Positions 54,565-63,407 of a DNA stretch of 64,000 nt are shown piece by piece (position 1 is the first letter of the stretch; each line of letters opens with the position of its first letter). The position numbers were made by a program, and so were the translations under genes. The notes beneath the pieces are model-generated. The model had not been told where the DNA came from. It did no database searches and worked only from the letters and a program-made list of their open reading frames with translations. Location of the stretch: NCBI GenBank assembly GCA_029260115.1, contig JAJDDW010000115.1, positions 1 to 64,000 of the forward strand, written 5' to 3'. The DNA comes from Phycisphaerae bacterium. GTDB taxonomy: Bacteria; Planctomycetota; Phycisphaerae; UBA1845.

Positions 54565-54965
54565 CATCTATCCCGCTATCGCATCCTGAACCGGGAGGGT
54601 GACAGGGGTAAGTTACCGCTTACCCGTGTCTTCCGAGGCCTAAGGCAACCAGCAAGCCCCGATATATCGATGCTATATGGTCACCAAAAGACCTGAAGCC
54701 ACGCGACCTAGCTCCCAGGCTGGATTGGGTATCGAATCATCCCAGATTCGTAGCCATTAAGTGAGCTAATATCCGTTACAAAAAAATATTCGGCCATGCC
54801 CCTTGTGGCATCCAAATAGTTCTTGACGCCGACTTTACTCACAATAAAATTCCAGCGGAATCGCGGTCGTGGGGATAGCCATCGACCGCGAGCGGTTTGA
54901 CGATTTGCGGCGCGGGTTAGGCGTCAATATAGTTTTTTCCAGTTAAGGAATTTGCGAGGTTGGAC
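54565..54965. other. Gap with REP hairpin and no gene
   Basis: This 400-base stretch contains the GGGTAAG-family hairpin near its left end. The remainder has no protein-like frame. The last 100 bases are AT-rich in places and must contain the promoter of the next gene. Confidence 0.45.
54601..54630. repeat. Palindromic repeat, GGGTAAG family, copy 2
   Basis: This is a hairpin with 11 of 12 arm bases paired, GACAGGGGTAAG / CTTACCCGTGTC, around a 6-base loop. It lies 36 bases after the M29 peptidase stop. Same family as the copy at 9611-9641, which also follows a gene. Confidence 0.65.
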
Positions 54966-55361
54966 ATGTCACACGAAACTTTTTTTGACGCTCATAGCGT
55001 CCAGTTGTCGTCGCAAGCAACGATGGAATTATTGCCTGATATGACACCGCTGGCCAATGGCCAATTGTCTCCGTATAGCGATGCGATAGAAAACCAAAAG
55101 GACACCACGGTACCCTACCGCCATGCCGACAATGGACACAAAGTTCAACCACGCGACCCTTGGCCACTTAACATGCATGACACCCTAGAGTTGGCCTACG
55201 AGCGCGCGATCTCACCACTTGCCTTTGACGCCGACACTGAGGATGTAGATTTTGATCTTGATGACGACGATGACGATGATTTGGACATCGATTTTGATGA
55301 CGACGACGATGATGACGACTTTCTCGATGACGATCTTGACGACGACGATGATGATGACTAG
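54966..55361 (+). CDS. Small acidic protein with poly-Asp tail
   Basis: This is a 131-residue unrecognised protein. The first 90 residues are unremarkable, without a signal peptide or membrane helix. The last 40 are almost only Asp, with scattered Phe, Leu and Ile at regular spacing (DVDFDLDDDDDDDLDIDFD-type). The ATG at 54966 follows GAGG. The Asp tail could bind calcium or other cations, or mimic nucleic acid. No paralogue lies in the window; an Arg-rich protein of similar size follows. Confidence 0.68.
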   Translation: MSHETFFDAHSVQLSSQATMELLPDMTPLANGQLSPYSDAIENQKDTTVPYRHADNGHKVQPRDPWPLNMHDTLELAYERAISPLAFDADTEDVDFDLDDDDDDDLDIDFDDDDDDDDFLDDDLDDDDDDD

Positions 55362-55535
55362 TGTCGTCCGACCTTTCAATACGATTACGCTTTAGCTTCG
55401 ATAAAACAATTTACTCAATTTGTTAGTTCGTAGTCCGAGAATATTCATTGGCTATGATGCGTTTTAGCGTGCTGGCACAAAGCGCGCAATCCAAGTTACA
55501 GCTATGATCAAGTCGCCTCGTGCAATTTCCGATGC

Positions 55536-55922
55536 ATGAGCATGTCTCAAACACCAACTGAACTAGCCGCTGATCAAAGAACCTCGGTCGAAACGGATCG
55601 GCGGGCGGGCCGCAAAGCAGGCCGGGCCGCAGTCGATCGACGATCGGGTATGGATCGCCGTCGCGGGCCGGGAAGACGTCGCGGCGAAGTGCGAAGGGCG
55701 GCCGAAGAAGGTGAAATTACTGGTGAACTACTCGAGTTCATCATGACCATTGACGAATACAAACGCATCAACGAACGACCATTCCCCACATGGTCCGAAG
55801 TCTTCGAGCTCATCCACTACCTAGGCTATCGCAAGGTCGCGCCACGCGCAGACCACATAAACGACGCCAGCGGTAGCGATGCGCTAGAATCCGAATGTGG
55901 CGACGACAACGAACCGTCATAA
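55536..55922 (+). CDS. Small Arg-rich protein
   Basis: This is a 128-residue unrecognised protein. Residues 18-56 are an Arg-rich run with DRR/GRR repeats (DRRAGRKAGRAAVDRRSG; MDRRRGPGRRRGEVRR), like the basic linkers seen before PilZ domains, but no PilZ fold follows. The C-terminal half (60-105) is a short helical domain with ITGELLEFIMTIDEYKRINER and WSEVFELIHYLGYRKV, then a polar tail. ATG at 55536, or ATG at 55542. It follows the acidic protein after about 175 bases on the same strand, so the two opposite charges may be paired; that is speculation. Confidence 0.65.
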   Translation: MSMSQTPTELAADQRTSVETDRRAGRKAGRAAVDRRSGMDRRRGPGRRRGEVRRAAEEGEITGELLEFIMTIDEYKRINERPFPTWSEVFELIHYLGYRKVAPRADHINDASGSDALESECGDDNEPS

Positions 55923-56044
55923 CCTACCCGCAAACTTCTTCGCATTGCGCACTCTTTTTGTGGTTTATATGCGTGCGATATGGTGAAACTGATCTAACTT
56001 GAAACATCAGATACGATCTCCGCTCGAAGCGTCTGAGTGAAGAC

Positions 56045-56665
56045 TTACGGCCTACCACCACGAGAATTACCACCGCTGTTTTGCCCTCTACCACTACCTC
56101 CCGGTCGGCCAATAGTTACACCGCGCTCCGCCGCACGGCCACGAAGCGCAGCCATATATGTCATGCGTTGGGCCGTTTGATCCGGATTTCGCGACTCCGA
56201 ATTGGTCTTACGCTCCTGTTTGCTTTGGTTTCGAAAAATACTTTGAAAATTCTTCCTCATATTGTCGTCTTCACCAGCCTCTTTGCGCCGTAATTCCATC
56301 TCTTTCATTCGCTTTTGAAACTCATCAATTTGCTCGTCCAATAGTGCTTGTTTATCATCTTCGTTCGCCGCAAAATAATTATCGATCCGTTCCTGCATGG
56401 ATGAACGCCTGACATTGCGCATGTTACGCATTAGCTCGCGCCGCTGCTCGTCAGTCAGTTCTTCATCACGCAAGACTGAACGCAACGCACCTGGATGACC
56501 AACTGCGGCCTGGAGCGCTTCTACCGAAAGATGATCCGGAAGCGTGGTTGCTTGTTGGGGCACATCTCGACCTATGATCGCCCACACCGTGGTACAAACC
56601 ACCACGAAGACTAGCAAGCTAATGAAAAGCGGATTACGCGATCGAGGTTTTGGCTTGGGTTTCAT
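56045..56665 (-). CDS. Single-pass membrane protein of unknown function
   Basis: This is a 206-residue protein with a basic N terminus (MKPKPKPRSR), one membrane helix (11-30, NPLFISLLVFVVVCTTVWAI) and a polar exported part. The exported region is Arg/Gln/Glu-rich and helical, with a Met-rich piece and a Gly/Ser/Arg C terminus. The ATG has GGAG upstream. It follows the pseudopilin gene after 10 bases on the same strand, so a role with that protein in secretion or pilus assembly is a guess. Confidence 0.68.
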   Translation of the reverse strand: MKPKPKPRSRNPLFISLLVFVVVCTTVWAIIGRDVPQQATTLPDHLSVEALQAAVGHPGALRSVLRDEELTDEQRRELMRNMRNVRRSSMQERIDNYFAANEDDKQALLDEQIDEFQKRMKEMELRRKEAGEDDNMRKNFQSIFRNQSKQERKTNSESRNPDQTAQRMTYMAALRGRAAERGVTIGRPGGSGRGQNSGGNSRGGRP

Positions 56666-56675
56666 CTATGAACTC

Positions 56676-57263
56676 CTAGTTCTCAAAGTCGGTGACGTGG
56701 CCATCGCTATACAGGTATCGCCGCGCACCACGTTCGCCAGCTTTTCCGTGAAAGTTATCGTAGTCACGCATGATCCATATCGTGTTATCCGCAATTGGTT
56801 GACCGGTGAAATTGGCGATGCGCGTAGCTATTTCTGCCACCGTACTTCCGCCCAGTCTTGGTCGACTGCGATACTCGTAACTTGATCGCTCTGATTCGAA
56901 GTAACTCAAGCCACCGTTTGGATCAGGGCGAGCAGCACCCGGCTCATCTTTCGGACAACGAAAAACTTCAGAGGCATTACCGACGTGTTCAAGCAACTCA
57001 TCCGCAATGTAGATAGGATTCTTGGTGTTCAAAGGCAACGGACCTGTCGATGGCAAAAAAGAAGCGTAAGGCAGTCGATCGTTATTCTCTGAAAGATACG
57101 ACTGCATACCAACCCCGATCTGCCTGAGGTTGGAAGCACAAGCCATACGCTTGGCCTGAACCCGAACGTTGAACAGCCCGGGCAACAAAATACTGATGAT
57201 CAACGCCAGAATCGTAATGACGACCAACAGTTCAATCAACGTGAAAGCTTGGCGTTTTCTCAT
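56676..57263 (-). CDS. Type II secretion/type IV pilin-like pseudopilin
   Basis: This is a 195-residue protein with a class III prepilin signal: [20 protein letters not shown], with cleavage before FTLIE. The ATG at 57263 places this at the N terminus. The frame opens earlier, at 57344, but that would bury it. The hydrophobic helix is followed by [22 protein letters not shown], the usual pattern of planctomycete pseudopilin G-like (DUF1559-type) proteins. The C-terminal [11 protein letters not shown] is the family's DGHV ending. These proteins are numerous in Planctomycetota; the exact role is unknown. Probably in one operon with the following membrane protein. Confidence 0.85.
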   Translation of the reverse strand: MRKRQAFTLIELLVVITILALIISILLPGLFNVRVQAKRMACASNLRQIGVGMQSYLSENNDRLPYASFLPSTGPLPLNTKNPIYIADELLEHVGNASEVFRCPKDEPGAARPDPNGGLSYFESERSSYEYRSRPRLGGSTVAEIATRIANFTGQPIADNTIWIMRDYDNFHGKAGERGARRYLYSDGHVTDFEN

Positions 57264-57525
57264 CGTGCTATACCAGTAAATTTCGACACCTGTAGTAGGA
57301 CAAGCACTCTTTCTTATATCCGACATTTCTCTATTGTCAGACATCGATCATCAAATCGCAATCGTATCCAAACAGACGACTCGATTCAACCAATATCGGA
57401 GACCTATAGAAAAAACATGATCCGACCGTGGTCCGAGCCGCATGCCTTACAATAATTTGCTGATACTAATGTCATTACATCGCATCCAAGCCACCGCCAT
57501 ATCCAAGCAGGTTGGAATCTAGATC

Positions 57526-58569
57526 TTACCGCCTGTCAGCAGAGGTAGGCAGCACAGTGTTCAGCCCATCACCGATAGAACCGTCTTTCGGACGACGTAG
57601 GAAGCTCACGACCGCTTGTACGAATCGTGGCGATGTTGTCTCCAAATGCGCCGCGTGATCGCCGCCGGGAAGTACCACCCATGCTCGATCCGCATGCCCA
57701 AGCCGTGTGAAGAACCAGGCGTGCGTGTCGGTTTTCGCGAATGGGTCGAACTGCCCTTGCAGGATCAACGTCGGCACATTGATTTTAGCCGGGTCGACTT
57801 CGTTGTATTCGTGCATCGCAGTTACATCCACACGAACAGGATCCGCTGCTAGAGCAGCCCTGACGTACGCTTCGATGGCCCGCTTGCTGATCGAACCGGG
57901 CGTTATGAAGTCCGAAGCAGCTGCCTTAGCCGTGTTCTGTTTTCTCGAGGGCGCGAGTGGGGTAGGGCGCTCTTCGATTACCGTGTCGAGACTACCAGGG
58001 TACCCGTAAAGAATTAGTGCCGACAATCGGGCACTATGCGCTTGAGCACAGAGTGCCGAAATCATCGAGCCCATCGACCAACCCAGCAGTGCAGGTTTAC
58101 CGTCGAAGCGTTCACGGTCATCGATCCATTTGAGGATAGCCGCTACATCGGCGGCGGCACGCTTGGGAGAAAACCAACCACTCCGATCTCGAGGCGTGCC
58201 CCCGTAGCCACGAAGGTCAACGGCGTAGGTGGCAAAGCCTTCACCCGCGAGAGCGTCCATCAGCGAGAGGTTCTCACCATCAACCTGCAAGTCGAAGTCC
58301 GGCACACTACTCCAAGTTCGACCGTGTACGAGAAGGATCGCCCCATGCGCATTCGTTTGGCGCTTCTCCCAAACAGCAAACGGGTGACCATCGACAGTCA
58401 CGGTATGATGGGTACGGGGAAACCGCTTCCTTTCGACCGGTTCCTCGCCAAGCACAGCCACAGTTGTAACCAACAAAACGACGAAGACCGTGCCGAGCGA
58501 GATCAGTGACGTTGGGCGTATCCTACTAACAGTCGCGCGTCGGCAGGGATGGGGTTTCAGAAGGCTCAT
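57526..58569 (-). CDS. Exported alpha/beta hydrolase
   Basis: This is a 347-residue alpha/beta-hydrolase with an N-terminal signal/anchor (about 20-40, ISLGTVFVVLLVTTVAVLG). Fold markers are GAILLVHGRTWSS (oxyanion), YAVDLRGYGGTP and the nucleophile elbow LLGWSMGSMIS. The acid Asp is in QGQFDPFAK and the His in GGDHAAHLE. It resembles lysophospholipase/S33-type hydrolases. Substrate unknown; it is probably periplasmic. Monocistronic on the minus strand. Confidence 0.88.
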   Translation of the reverse strand: MSLLKPHPCRRATVSRIRPTSLISLGTVFVVLLVTTVAVLGEEPVERKRFPRTHHTVTVDGHPFAVWEKRQTNAHGAILLVHGRTWSSVPDFDLQVDGENLSLMDALAGEGFATYAVDLRGYGGTPRDRSGWFSPKRAAADVAAILKWIDDRERFDGKPALLGWSMGSMISALCAQAHSARLSALILYGYPGSLDTVIEERPTPLAPSRKQNTAKAAASDFITPGSISKRAIEAYVRAALAADPVRVDVTAMHEYNEVDPAKINVPTLILQGQFDPFAKTDTHAWFFTRLGHADRAWVVLPGGDHAAHLETTSPRFVQAVVSFLRRPKDGSIGDGLNTVLPTSADRR

Positions 58570-58723
58570 CCAGTGAATCTCCGTATGGCTATTGGCTGAT
58601 TATTCTCGTATGTCGAACGCCAATTGTCCATACAGTTCGTAGTTTTACTTGCGCGGTCCTGCAAACTTTGTCAGGTGAATATGAAGGTTGGCCTTTCAAG
58701 AAATATATCTTGCCCACGGCCCG

Positions 58724-59947
58724 TTAGTTATCGAATAGACTGTGTGTGTCTGACGATTGGTGCGGTGGTTCGTTCATGCTTGGAAAAAGGGCCGCTTGCA
58801 TCGATGACGATTCGTGCAGCACGATCGGATACCCGCTTAACCTGTCGTATAGCGTAACCAACTGCTTCGCGAATCGCTTTAGACCAAACCGCTTCCGCGC
58901 TAAGAGATGTCCCTGCTCGGCCAAAAATTCTCGTCGCTCTGGCTGGGTAATTACTTCCCGCAGCGCGACAGCCAACTTGTCAGGACTGTGCGGCGGAACA
59001 AGCAGTCCGTGCTTACGATCCGTAATGATTTCAGGTATCGCCCCGACCGTCGTAGCCACCACCGCGAGCTTGTAAGCCATAGCTTCTAACAGCGAAATCG
59101 GCAAACCCTCATGATGACTAGCGACAACATACACCTCGGCCCATTCAAGCAATTCGGTCTTCTTATCCCCACGCACTTCACCCACATAACGCACCACACC
59201 GTTAAGACCAGCCGCGGTAATTTTCTGGCTCAATAATTGCGCATTTCCCGCACTGCCTTCCGGGCCTGCGAGTACCAGTTCAAACGTCTCGTTTTCGTTA
59301 TGCAAACGTACACAGGCACGTAGCAAATCATCAATACCCTTCCAGTCATCCATGCGCGCTAGCAATAGCAAGCGACTTGGCCCCTGCTGTTGAACGGAAT
59401 TTTTGTCTGCTGGTATTTCGACTGCGTTTTCAATGACGTGTATTATTGCACGAGGTGACATGTCTGCGATGCATGCCTGCCAAGCACTTGACAGTGCAAT
59501 GACCGCGTCCGCCCTAGCCAATGACCAGCGCACGAAACTCCGACGAATAAAGCCGAGCTTTGCATAAAACTCGTCGAAAGCCGCCCCGTGTATATGCAGC
59601 ACCGCACGAGCACCCACTTGTTGGGCAATAAGCATATCCAACACCGAACGAAAAAATGAGAATCCGCTACAGGTGTGAATGTGAGCCATGGGCGATTGGC
59701 TAGCCCGCAACTTACGGCGTAAATCAAAGAGACGACCTACATGTCGTCGCAGGCCCGCGGTCAACGATTCTTTCGAACCACTACGATGCGTCGTCTCAAA
59801 AAGCTGTACAGTATATTGCCCAGAATAATCAAGATCAGCCATCTGCCCAACGACGGTAGCTATCCCGCCCACCGCTGAGACCGGTGGGCCTACAACGGTA
59901 ATGATCTTGGGCGCATCACACTGAGTTGGTTTGGCACCTCGTCCCAC
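58724..59947 (-). CDS. GT4-family glycosyltransferase
   Basis: This is a 407-residue GT-B glycosyltransferase. The N-terminal Rossmann domain starts IITVVGPPVSAVGGIATVVG, with the glycine-rich loop. The GT4 C-terminal domain has LLLLARMDDWKGIDDLLRA and ends with the donor-binding EGLPISLLEAM (E-x7-E). GTG at 59947 is the only plausible start. No other glycan genes lie next to it. Donor and acceptor sugars are unknown. It probably acts on surface glycan or LPS. Confidence 0.9.
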   Translation of the reverse strand: MGRGAKPTQCDAPKIITVVGPPVSAVGGIATVVGQMADLDYSGQYTVQLFETTHRSGSKESLTAGLRRHVGRLFDLRRKLRASQSPMAHIHTCSGFSFFRSVLDMLIAQQVGARAVLHIHGAAFDEFYAKLGFIRRSFVRWSLARADAVIALSSAWQACIADMSPRAIIHVIENAVEIPADKNSVQQQGPSRLLLLARMDDWKGIDDLLRACVRLHNENETFELVLAGPEGSAGNAQLLSQKITAAGLNGVVRYVGEVRGDKKTELLEWAEVYVVASHHEGLPISLLEAMAYKLAVVATTVGAIPEIITDRKHGLLVPPHSPDKLAVALREVITQPERREFLAEQGHLLARKRFGLKRFAKQLVTLYDRLSGYPIVLHESSSMQAALFPSMNEPPHQSSDTHSLFDN

Positions 59948-60098
59948 AGACGCTTCTCCGAGACCGCAATAATTACGGCTAACACGCTTACAATCCGTTA
60001 CCGTCCTGATAACTTCTATGCGTATTCGTCGGTAGGCTATGAGCGATGGTTTAGATAGGTTTTACAAGGCAAAACGGAGAAAGCATCAGGTCTGAGCA

Positions 60099-60143
60099 TT
60101 TCCCGTTTCCCAGCCAGCTTACTTGGCTATTGGAAACGGGAAA
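60099..60143. terminator. Long hairpin downstream of recA
   Basis: A perfect 12-bp stem, TTTCCCGTTTCC / GGAAACGGGAAA, encloses a second stem (AGCCA / TGGCT). It sits about 44 bases after the recA stop on recA's strand. No strong T-tract follows on the minus strand, so termination is only probable. It could also be a repeat unit. Confidence 0.5.
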
Positions 60144-60186
60144 CACGCTTTGAATCTGAAAATATTTAATTGCAGTTCACCCGCCC

Positions 60187-61323
60187 CTACGCACGTTTTC
60201 TTTTTAACGGCTGGGCTTTCTTGGTGACTGGCTTCGACACCGACTTACTTACAGGTTTGGTCGCTACCAATTTAGCTTCGCCCTCGTCCTTAGCTGGCTT
60301 TTCTTCTGCTGGCTCCGGCGGACGCCGCTTAGCCACAACAGCCGCGTAGATTTCCTGAAATAGTTCTGGATTGTCGATCAAATACTGCTTAGCGTTTTCT
60401 CGCCCTTGTCCCAGCCGTATGTCTTTATAACCAAACCACGAACCACTTTTGATGACGATACCATCGGCATCAGCTAGGTCGATCAAATCACCTTCCGCGC
60501 TGATACCGCTATCAAACATAATATCAAACTCGGCTTCACGAAACGGCGCGGCTACCTTATTTTTTACCACTTTAGTCCGCACGCGATTTCCAGATATCGT
60601 GTCGCCGTCTTTAATCGCTGCGATGCGGCGAATATCTAGACGGACCGAAGCGTAAAACTTCAGCGCTCGACCACCCGGCGTGGTTTCTGGACTGCCGAAC
60701 ATGACGCCGATCTTCATGCGAATTTGATTGATGAAAATAACGATCGTATTGGATTTGCCAATGGCTGCGGTCAGCTTTCGCAATGCCTGACTCATCAGCC
60801 GAGCTTGGAGTGCCACATGTGTGTCCCCCATGTTTCCTTCTATTTCCGCACGGGGAATTAACGCAGCTACGGAGTCTACGATGATGACATCGACAGAGCC
60901 GCTTCGCACGAGCATCTCGGTAATCTCAAGGGCTTCCTCGCCAGACTCCGGCTGACTGACCAGCAACTTCTCGATGTTAATGCCACACTTTTTCGCCCAC
61001 GCCGGATTGAGCGCGTGCTCCGCATCGACAATAGCCGACACCCCACCGTCTCGTTGAGCGGCGGCGGCGACGTGTAATGCGAGCGTTGTTTTACCGGAAG
61101 ATTCCGGCCCATACATCTCAATAATACGGCCTCGCGGCAGACCCTTGCCGCCTAGTGCAAGATCGAGCGAAAGCGTCCCCGTGGAAACGCCATCCACTTC
61201 GGCCTCCATTTTATCCATCTGGAGAATCGCCCCCGTGCCGAATTGCTTTTCAATCTGCTGTAACGCTCGGCCAAGTGCTTCCTGTCGTTTTTCTTCTTGC
61301 TTGTCGTTTGTGACAATCTTCAT
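60187..61323 (-). CDS. recA: Recombinase A
   Basis: This is the DNA strand-exchange recombinase and SOS co-protease. Key parts are Walker A GPESSGKT (72-79), Walker [11 protein letters not shown], and the L2-containing block [20 protein letters not shown] with [14 protein letters not shown]. The C-terminal domain is followed by a tail of about 50 residues that is basic and low-complexity ([23 protein letters not shown]), unlike the acidic tail of E. coli RecA. Length 378. Start ATG 61323. Upstream there is an inverted repeat and tandem repeats (61387-61484) that may control it. Confidence 0.98.
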   Translation of the reverse strand: MKIVTNDKQEEKRQEALGRALQQIEKQFGTGAILQMDKMEAEVDGVSTGTLSLDLALGGKGLPRGRIIEMYGPESSGKTTLALHVAAAAQRDGGVSAIVDAEHALNPAWAKKCGINIEKLLVSQPESGEEALEITEMLVRSGSVDVIIVDSVAALIPRAEIEGNMGDTHVALQARLMSQALRKLTAAIGKSNTIVIFINQIRMKIGVMFGSPETTPGGRALKFYASVRLDIRRIAAIKDGDTISGNRVRTKVVKNKVAAPFREAEFDIMFDSGISAEGDLIDLADADGIVIKSGSWFGYKDIRLGQGRENAKQYLIDNPELFQEIYAAVVAKRRPPEPAEEKPAKDEGEAKLVATKPVSKSVSKPVTKKAQPLKRKRA

Positions 61324-61386
61324 GATACCATCCTCGTTGTGTGATGACTTTAAGATTTACGCAGTCTGCGGTAGCGACTGCTTGAT

Positions 61387-61417
61387 ATGTCGGTCCTTAC
61401 GAAGAAATCACCGACAT
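61387..61417. promoter_or_regulatory. Inverted repeat upstream of recA
   Basis: ATGTCGGT (61387-61394) and ACCGACAT (61410-61417) are perfect 8-bp arms separated by 15 bases, roughly 65-95 bases before the recA start. It may be an operator for the SOS-type control of recA, or the 3' hairpin of the PfkB gene. It does not match the E. coli or Bacillus LexA boxes. Confidence 0.4.
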
Positions 61418-61432
61418 GTTTAGTACCTATTT

Positions 61433-61484
61433 ACCTTATCGTTTTACCTGTCGTTTTACCTGGTCGTTTTTACCTAATCGTTAA
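61433..61484. repeat. Four tandem 12-14 bp repeats
   Basis: Four imperfect copies of ACCT-(N)-TCGTTTT follow one another: 61433-61445, 61446-61457, 61458-61471 and 61472-61484. The last copy covers the end of the PfkB-family gene, including its stop codon. They lie 110 bases upstream of recA. Confidence 0.75.
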
Positions 61485-62382
61485 ACTTTAACATGCTGAT
61501 GTACCCATCAACCCGCTGATTAATTTCGTCGCGAGTGATCTTTTCTACACGACGTAATGAAAAATCATCTATCGCATAAGATGCGGCTACCGTGCCATGA
61601 ACCATGGCTCGTCGTATGGTATCGCGATCAAATTTACCTTGCTCAGCCAAGTACCCCAACACACCGCCGGCAAAACTATCGCCCGCGCCAGTGGGGTCGC
61701 GTACGTCTTTAGAAGGGAACGCAGGAATAGCCACCGGGCCTTCTTTGGTAAGAAGCAGCGCGCCGTGCTCACCTTTTTTGACAATGACAAAATTAGGCCC
61801 TAGCGATAGCAAAGATTCGCCTGCTTCGACCACATTTAACTTACCTGTAAGCATCTGCGCTTCGGCGTCGTTAATAATGAGACCATTCACCATGCGCAAG
61901 GTTTCGAGCAAAGACTCTTTTTCAAGATTGATCCACAAGTCCATCGTGTCGCAAACAACCAGCTTGGGCTTGGTTATTTTTGATAGCAATTCACGCTGCA
62001 GCGCAGGATGGGAGTTAGCCAAAAAGACAATGTCGCTATTAGCAAAAGAAGCCGGCACGGATGGCCCATGCTCACCTAAAACATTCAAATCAACCGAGAG
62101 CGTATCCCTTTTATTCACATCATCCTGATACTTGCCGGTCCAGCGAAAGGTCTTACTACCCGCTCGCTCTTCAAGACCGGCTAAGTCTATATTTTTCGTA
62201 GAAAGCGCCTGCTTGAACTCAGCCGGGAAATCATCACCCACCACACCCACGAGACGAACAGGAACATATTGACACGCAGCAAACGCAAAATACACAGCCG
62301 ACCCGCCCAACACGCCATCCGCCTGCCCGTAAGGGGAGATCACCGTATCAATACCAATGCTGCCGGTAACTAATAATTGCAC
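61474..62382 (-). CDS. PfkB-family carbohydrate kinase
   Basis: This is a 302-residue ribokinase-fold sugar kinase. GTG at 62382 is chosen because AAAGGA lies 7 bases upstream and the protein then starts with the beta-strand QLLVTGSIGIDTV. The longer frame, from 62457, has no support. Family blocks are GVLGGSAVYFAFAA (N-terminal GG motif), LVGVVGDDFP, and the C-terminal DPTGAGDSFAGG with the catalytic Asp. The last residue codons overlap a tandem repeat. The sugar substrate is unknown; adenosine-kinase-like and ribokinase-like members look alike. Confidence 0.88.
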   Translation of the reverse strand: MQLLVTGSIGIDTVISPYGQADGVLGGSAVYFAFAACQYVPVRLVGVVGDDFPAEFKQALSTKNIDLAGLEERAGSKTFRWTGKYQDDVNKRDTLSVDLNVLGEHGPSVPASFANSDIVFLANSHPALQRELLSKITKPKLVVCDTMDLWINLEKESLLETLRMVNGLIINDAEAQMLTGKLNVVEAGESLLSLGPNFVIVKKGEHGALLLTKEGPVAIPAFPSKDVRDPTGAGDSFAGGVLGYLAEQGKFDRDTIRRAMVHGTVAASYAIDDFSLRRVEKITRDEINQRVDGYISMLKFND

Positions 62383-62911
62383 GATCGAATCCTTTATATC
62401 GTTTTCGTTTTTCGCCGCGAGGCAAATACCACTTCTTGGCCCATGCCACGCCACCAAAAATGCTACCTAACGATAATGGCTATAGCCGCCGCGAAAAACT
62501 AAATCCAAGAGCGATGACAAAACCACCTTGCTCGTAGATACTACTATATCATCGTCCGCATGGCAAGCATAATGTTAGAGAATTGTTAGGTTGTGAAATT
62601 AGGCTGTCAGCCGGGCGTATTTCACCGAAATCGAAGCATTGATAATGCCACCTTACATGTCACTATGGCCGATTTCGAACCGCGTCTTCAGCCCGCCCGG
62701 ACGCCAAGCCGTATGATGGCCCATCCTAATCTATGCCTTCCCCGTCCGAGCATCCACCGAGCCGCGGGCTTCAGCCTGCGCGGACACCCAATCGCAATCA
62801 TGCTTACAATCATAATCCAGCCCAGTCCGTCTTCCCGATTAGTCAAGATATCATTTCAACCGTAGCCCAGAAAATTCTAGGATTATCGACACGAGACATT
62901 ACAATAGAATC
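62383..62911. other. REP-containing intergenic region
   Basis: These 530 bases between the PfkB gene and the DUF6504-like gene have no protein-like frame. They hold two copies of a CTTCAGCC-type hairpin repeat (62681-62706 and 62761-62790). The rest appears featureless. Confidence 0.5.
62681..62790. repeat. Two CTTCAGCC-type palindromic repeats
   Basis: Two direct copies share the core CTTCAGCC(C/T)GC(C/G)CGGAC(G/A)CC: 62681-62706 and 62761-62790. In the second, CCGCG and CGCGG flank the CTTCAGCC core and can pair. About 50 bases separate them. The family is distinct from the other REP-like repeats in the window. Confidence 0.6.
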
Positions 62912-63229
62912 ATGCCAGACCTTATCAGTGAGAAAATCGTACCCTTCGCTGGCACCTTCGACGCCTCCGCCATGTCGCGCGGCGAACCGGGCCTACCCTC
63001 TGGCTTCACCTGGCGCGATGAAGAATACATCATTGTGAAGCGCATGGACTCCTGGAAAAAGTCATCGCCAGAAGGAGGCAAAGCCGGCAACGAAGTGTAC
63101 CTAAGGCGGCACTACTACAGACTCCGCATGAGCGACGATAGCGTGTGGGTCGTATACTTCGTCCGCCAAACCCCAAAATCCGGCAACGCCAAACACCGCT
63201 GGTTTTTGTATACCTGGGATGAGGGTTGA
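62912..63229 (+). CDS. DUF6504-like small protein
   Basis: This is a 105-residue protein. The block GLPSGFTWRDEEYIIVKRMDSWKK, then LRRHYYRLRMSDDSVWVVYF and the ending WFLYTWDEG, resembles the DUF6504 group (a short beta-rich family with a Phe-x-Trp-Arg/x-x-Tyr motif and a Trp-Phe-Leu-Tyr end). The assignment is from memory of the pattern. Start ATG 62912. Function unknown; it lies between two repeat clusters. Confidence 0.65.
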   Translation: MPDLISEKIVPFAGTFDASAMSRGEPGLPSGFTWRDEEYIIVKRMDSWKKSSPEGGKAGNEVYLRRHYYRLRMSDDSVWVVYFVRQTPKSGNAKHRWFLYTWDEG

Positions 63230-63307
63230 GATATATTGTTAGTGTTGAATGATTGTTCGTAAGGCCGGGTAAGGCTATTGCCTGCCGTCGAGCTTATAGA
63301 TTTTCTC

Positions 63308-63366
63308 GTAGGTCGGGTCATCGACCCGACGTATCTGATTCGTGCCGGGTCGATGATCCGACCTAC
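63308..63366. repeat. Inverted REP pair beside the RAYT transposase
   Basis: Two 23-base units lie in inverse orientation: 63308-63330 and 63344-63366. They match in 21 of 23 positions. Each can also fold on itself (GTCGGGT / ACCCGAC arms with a 5-base loop). They begin about 40 bases beyond the stop codon of the RAYT transposase, as for REP units that RAYT proteins act on. Confidence 0.85.
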
Positions 63367-63407
63367 GCTCTGAATTCGTCGTTTTGGGGCGTTCGTTTTC
63401 GTGCCCC

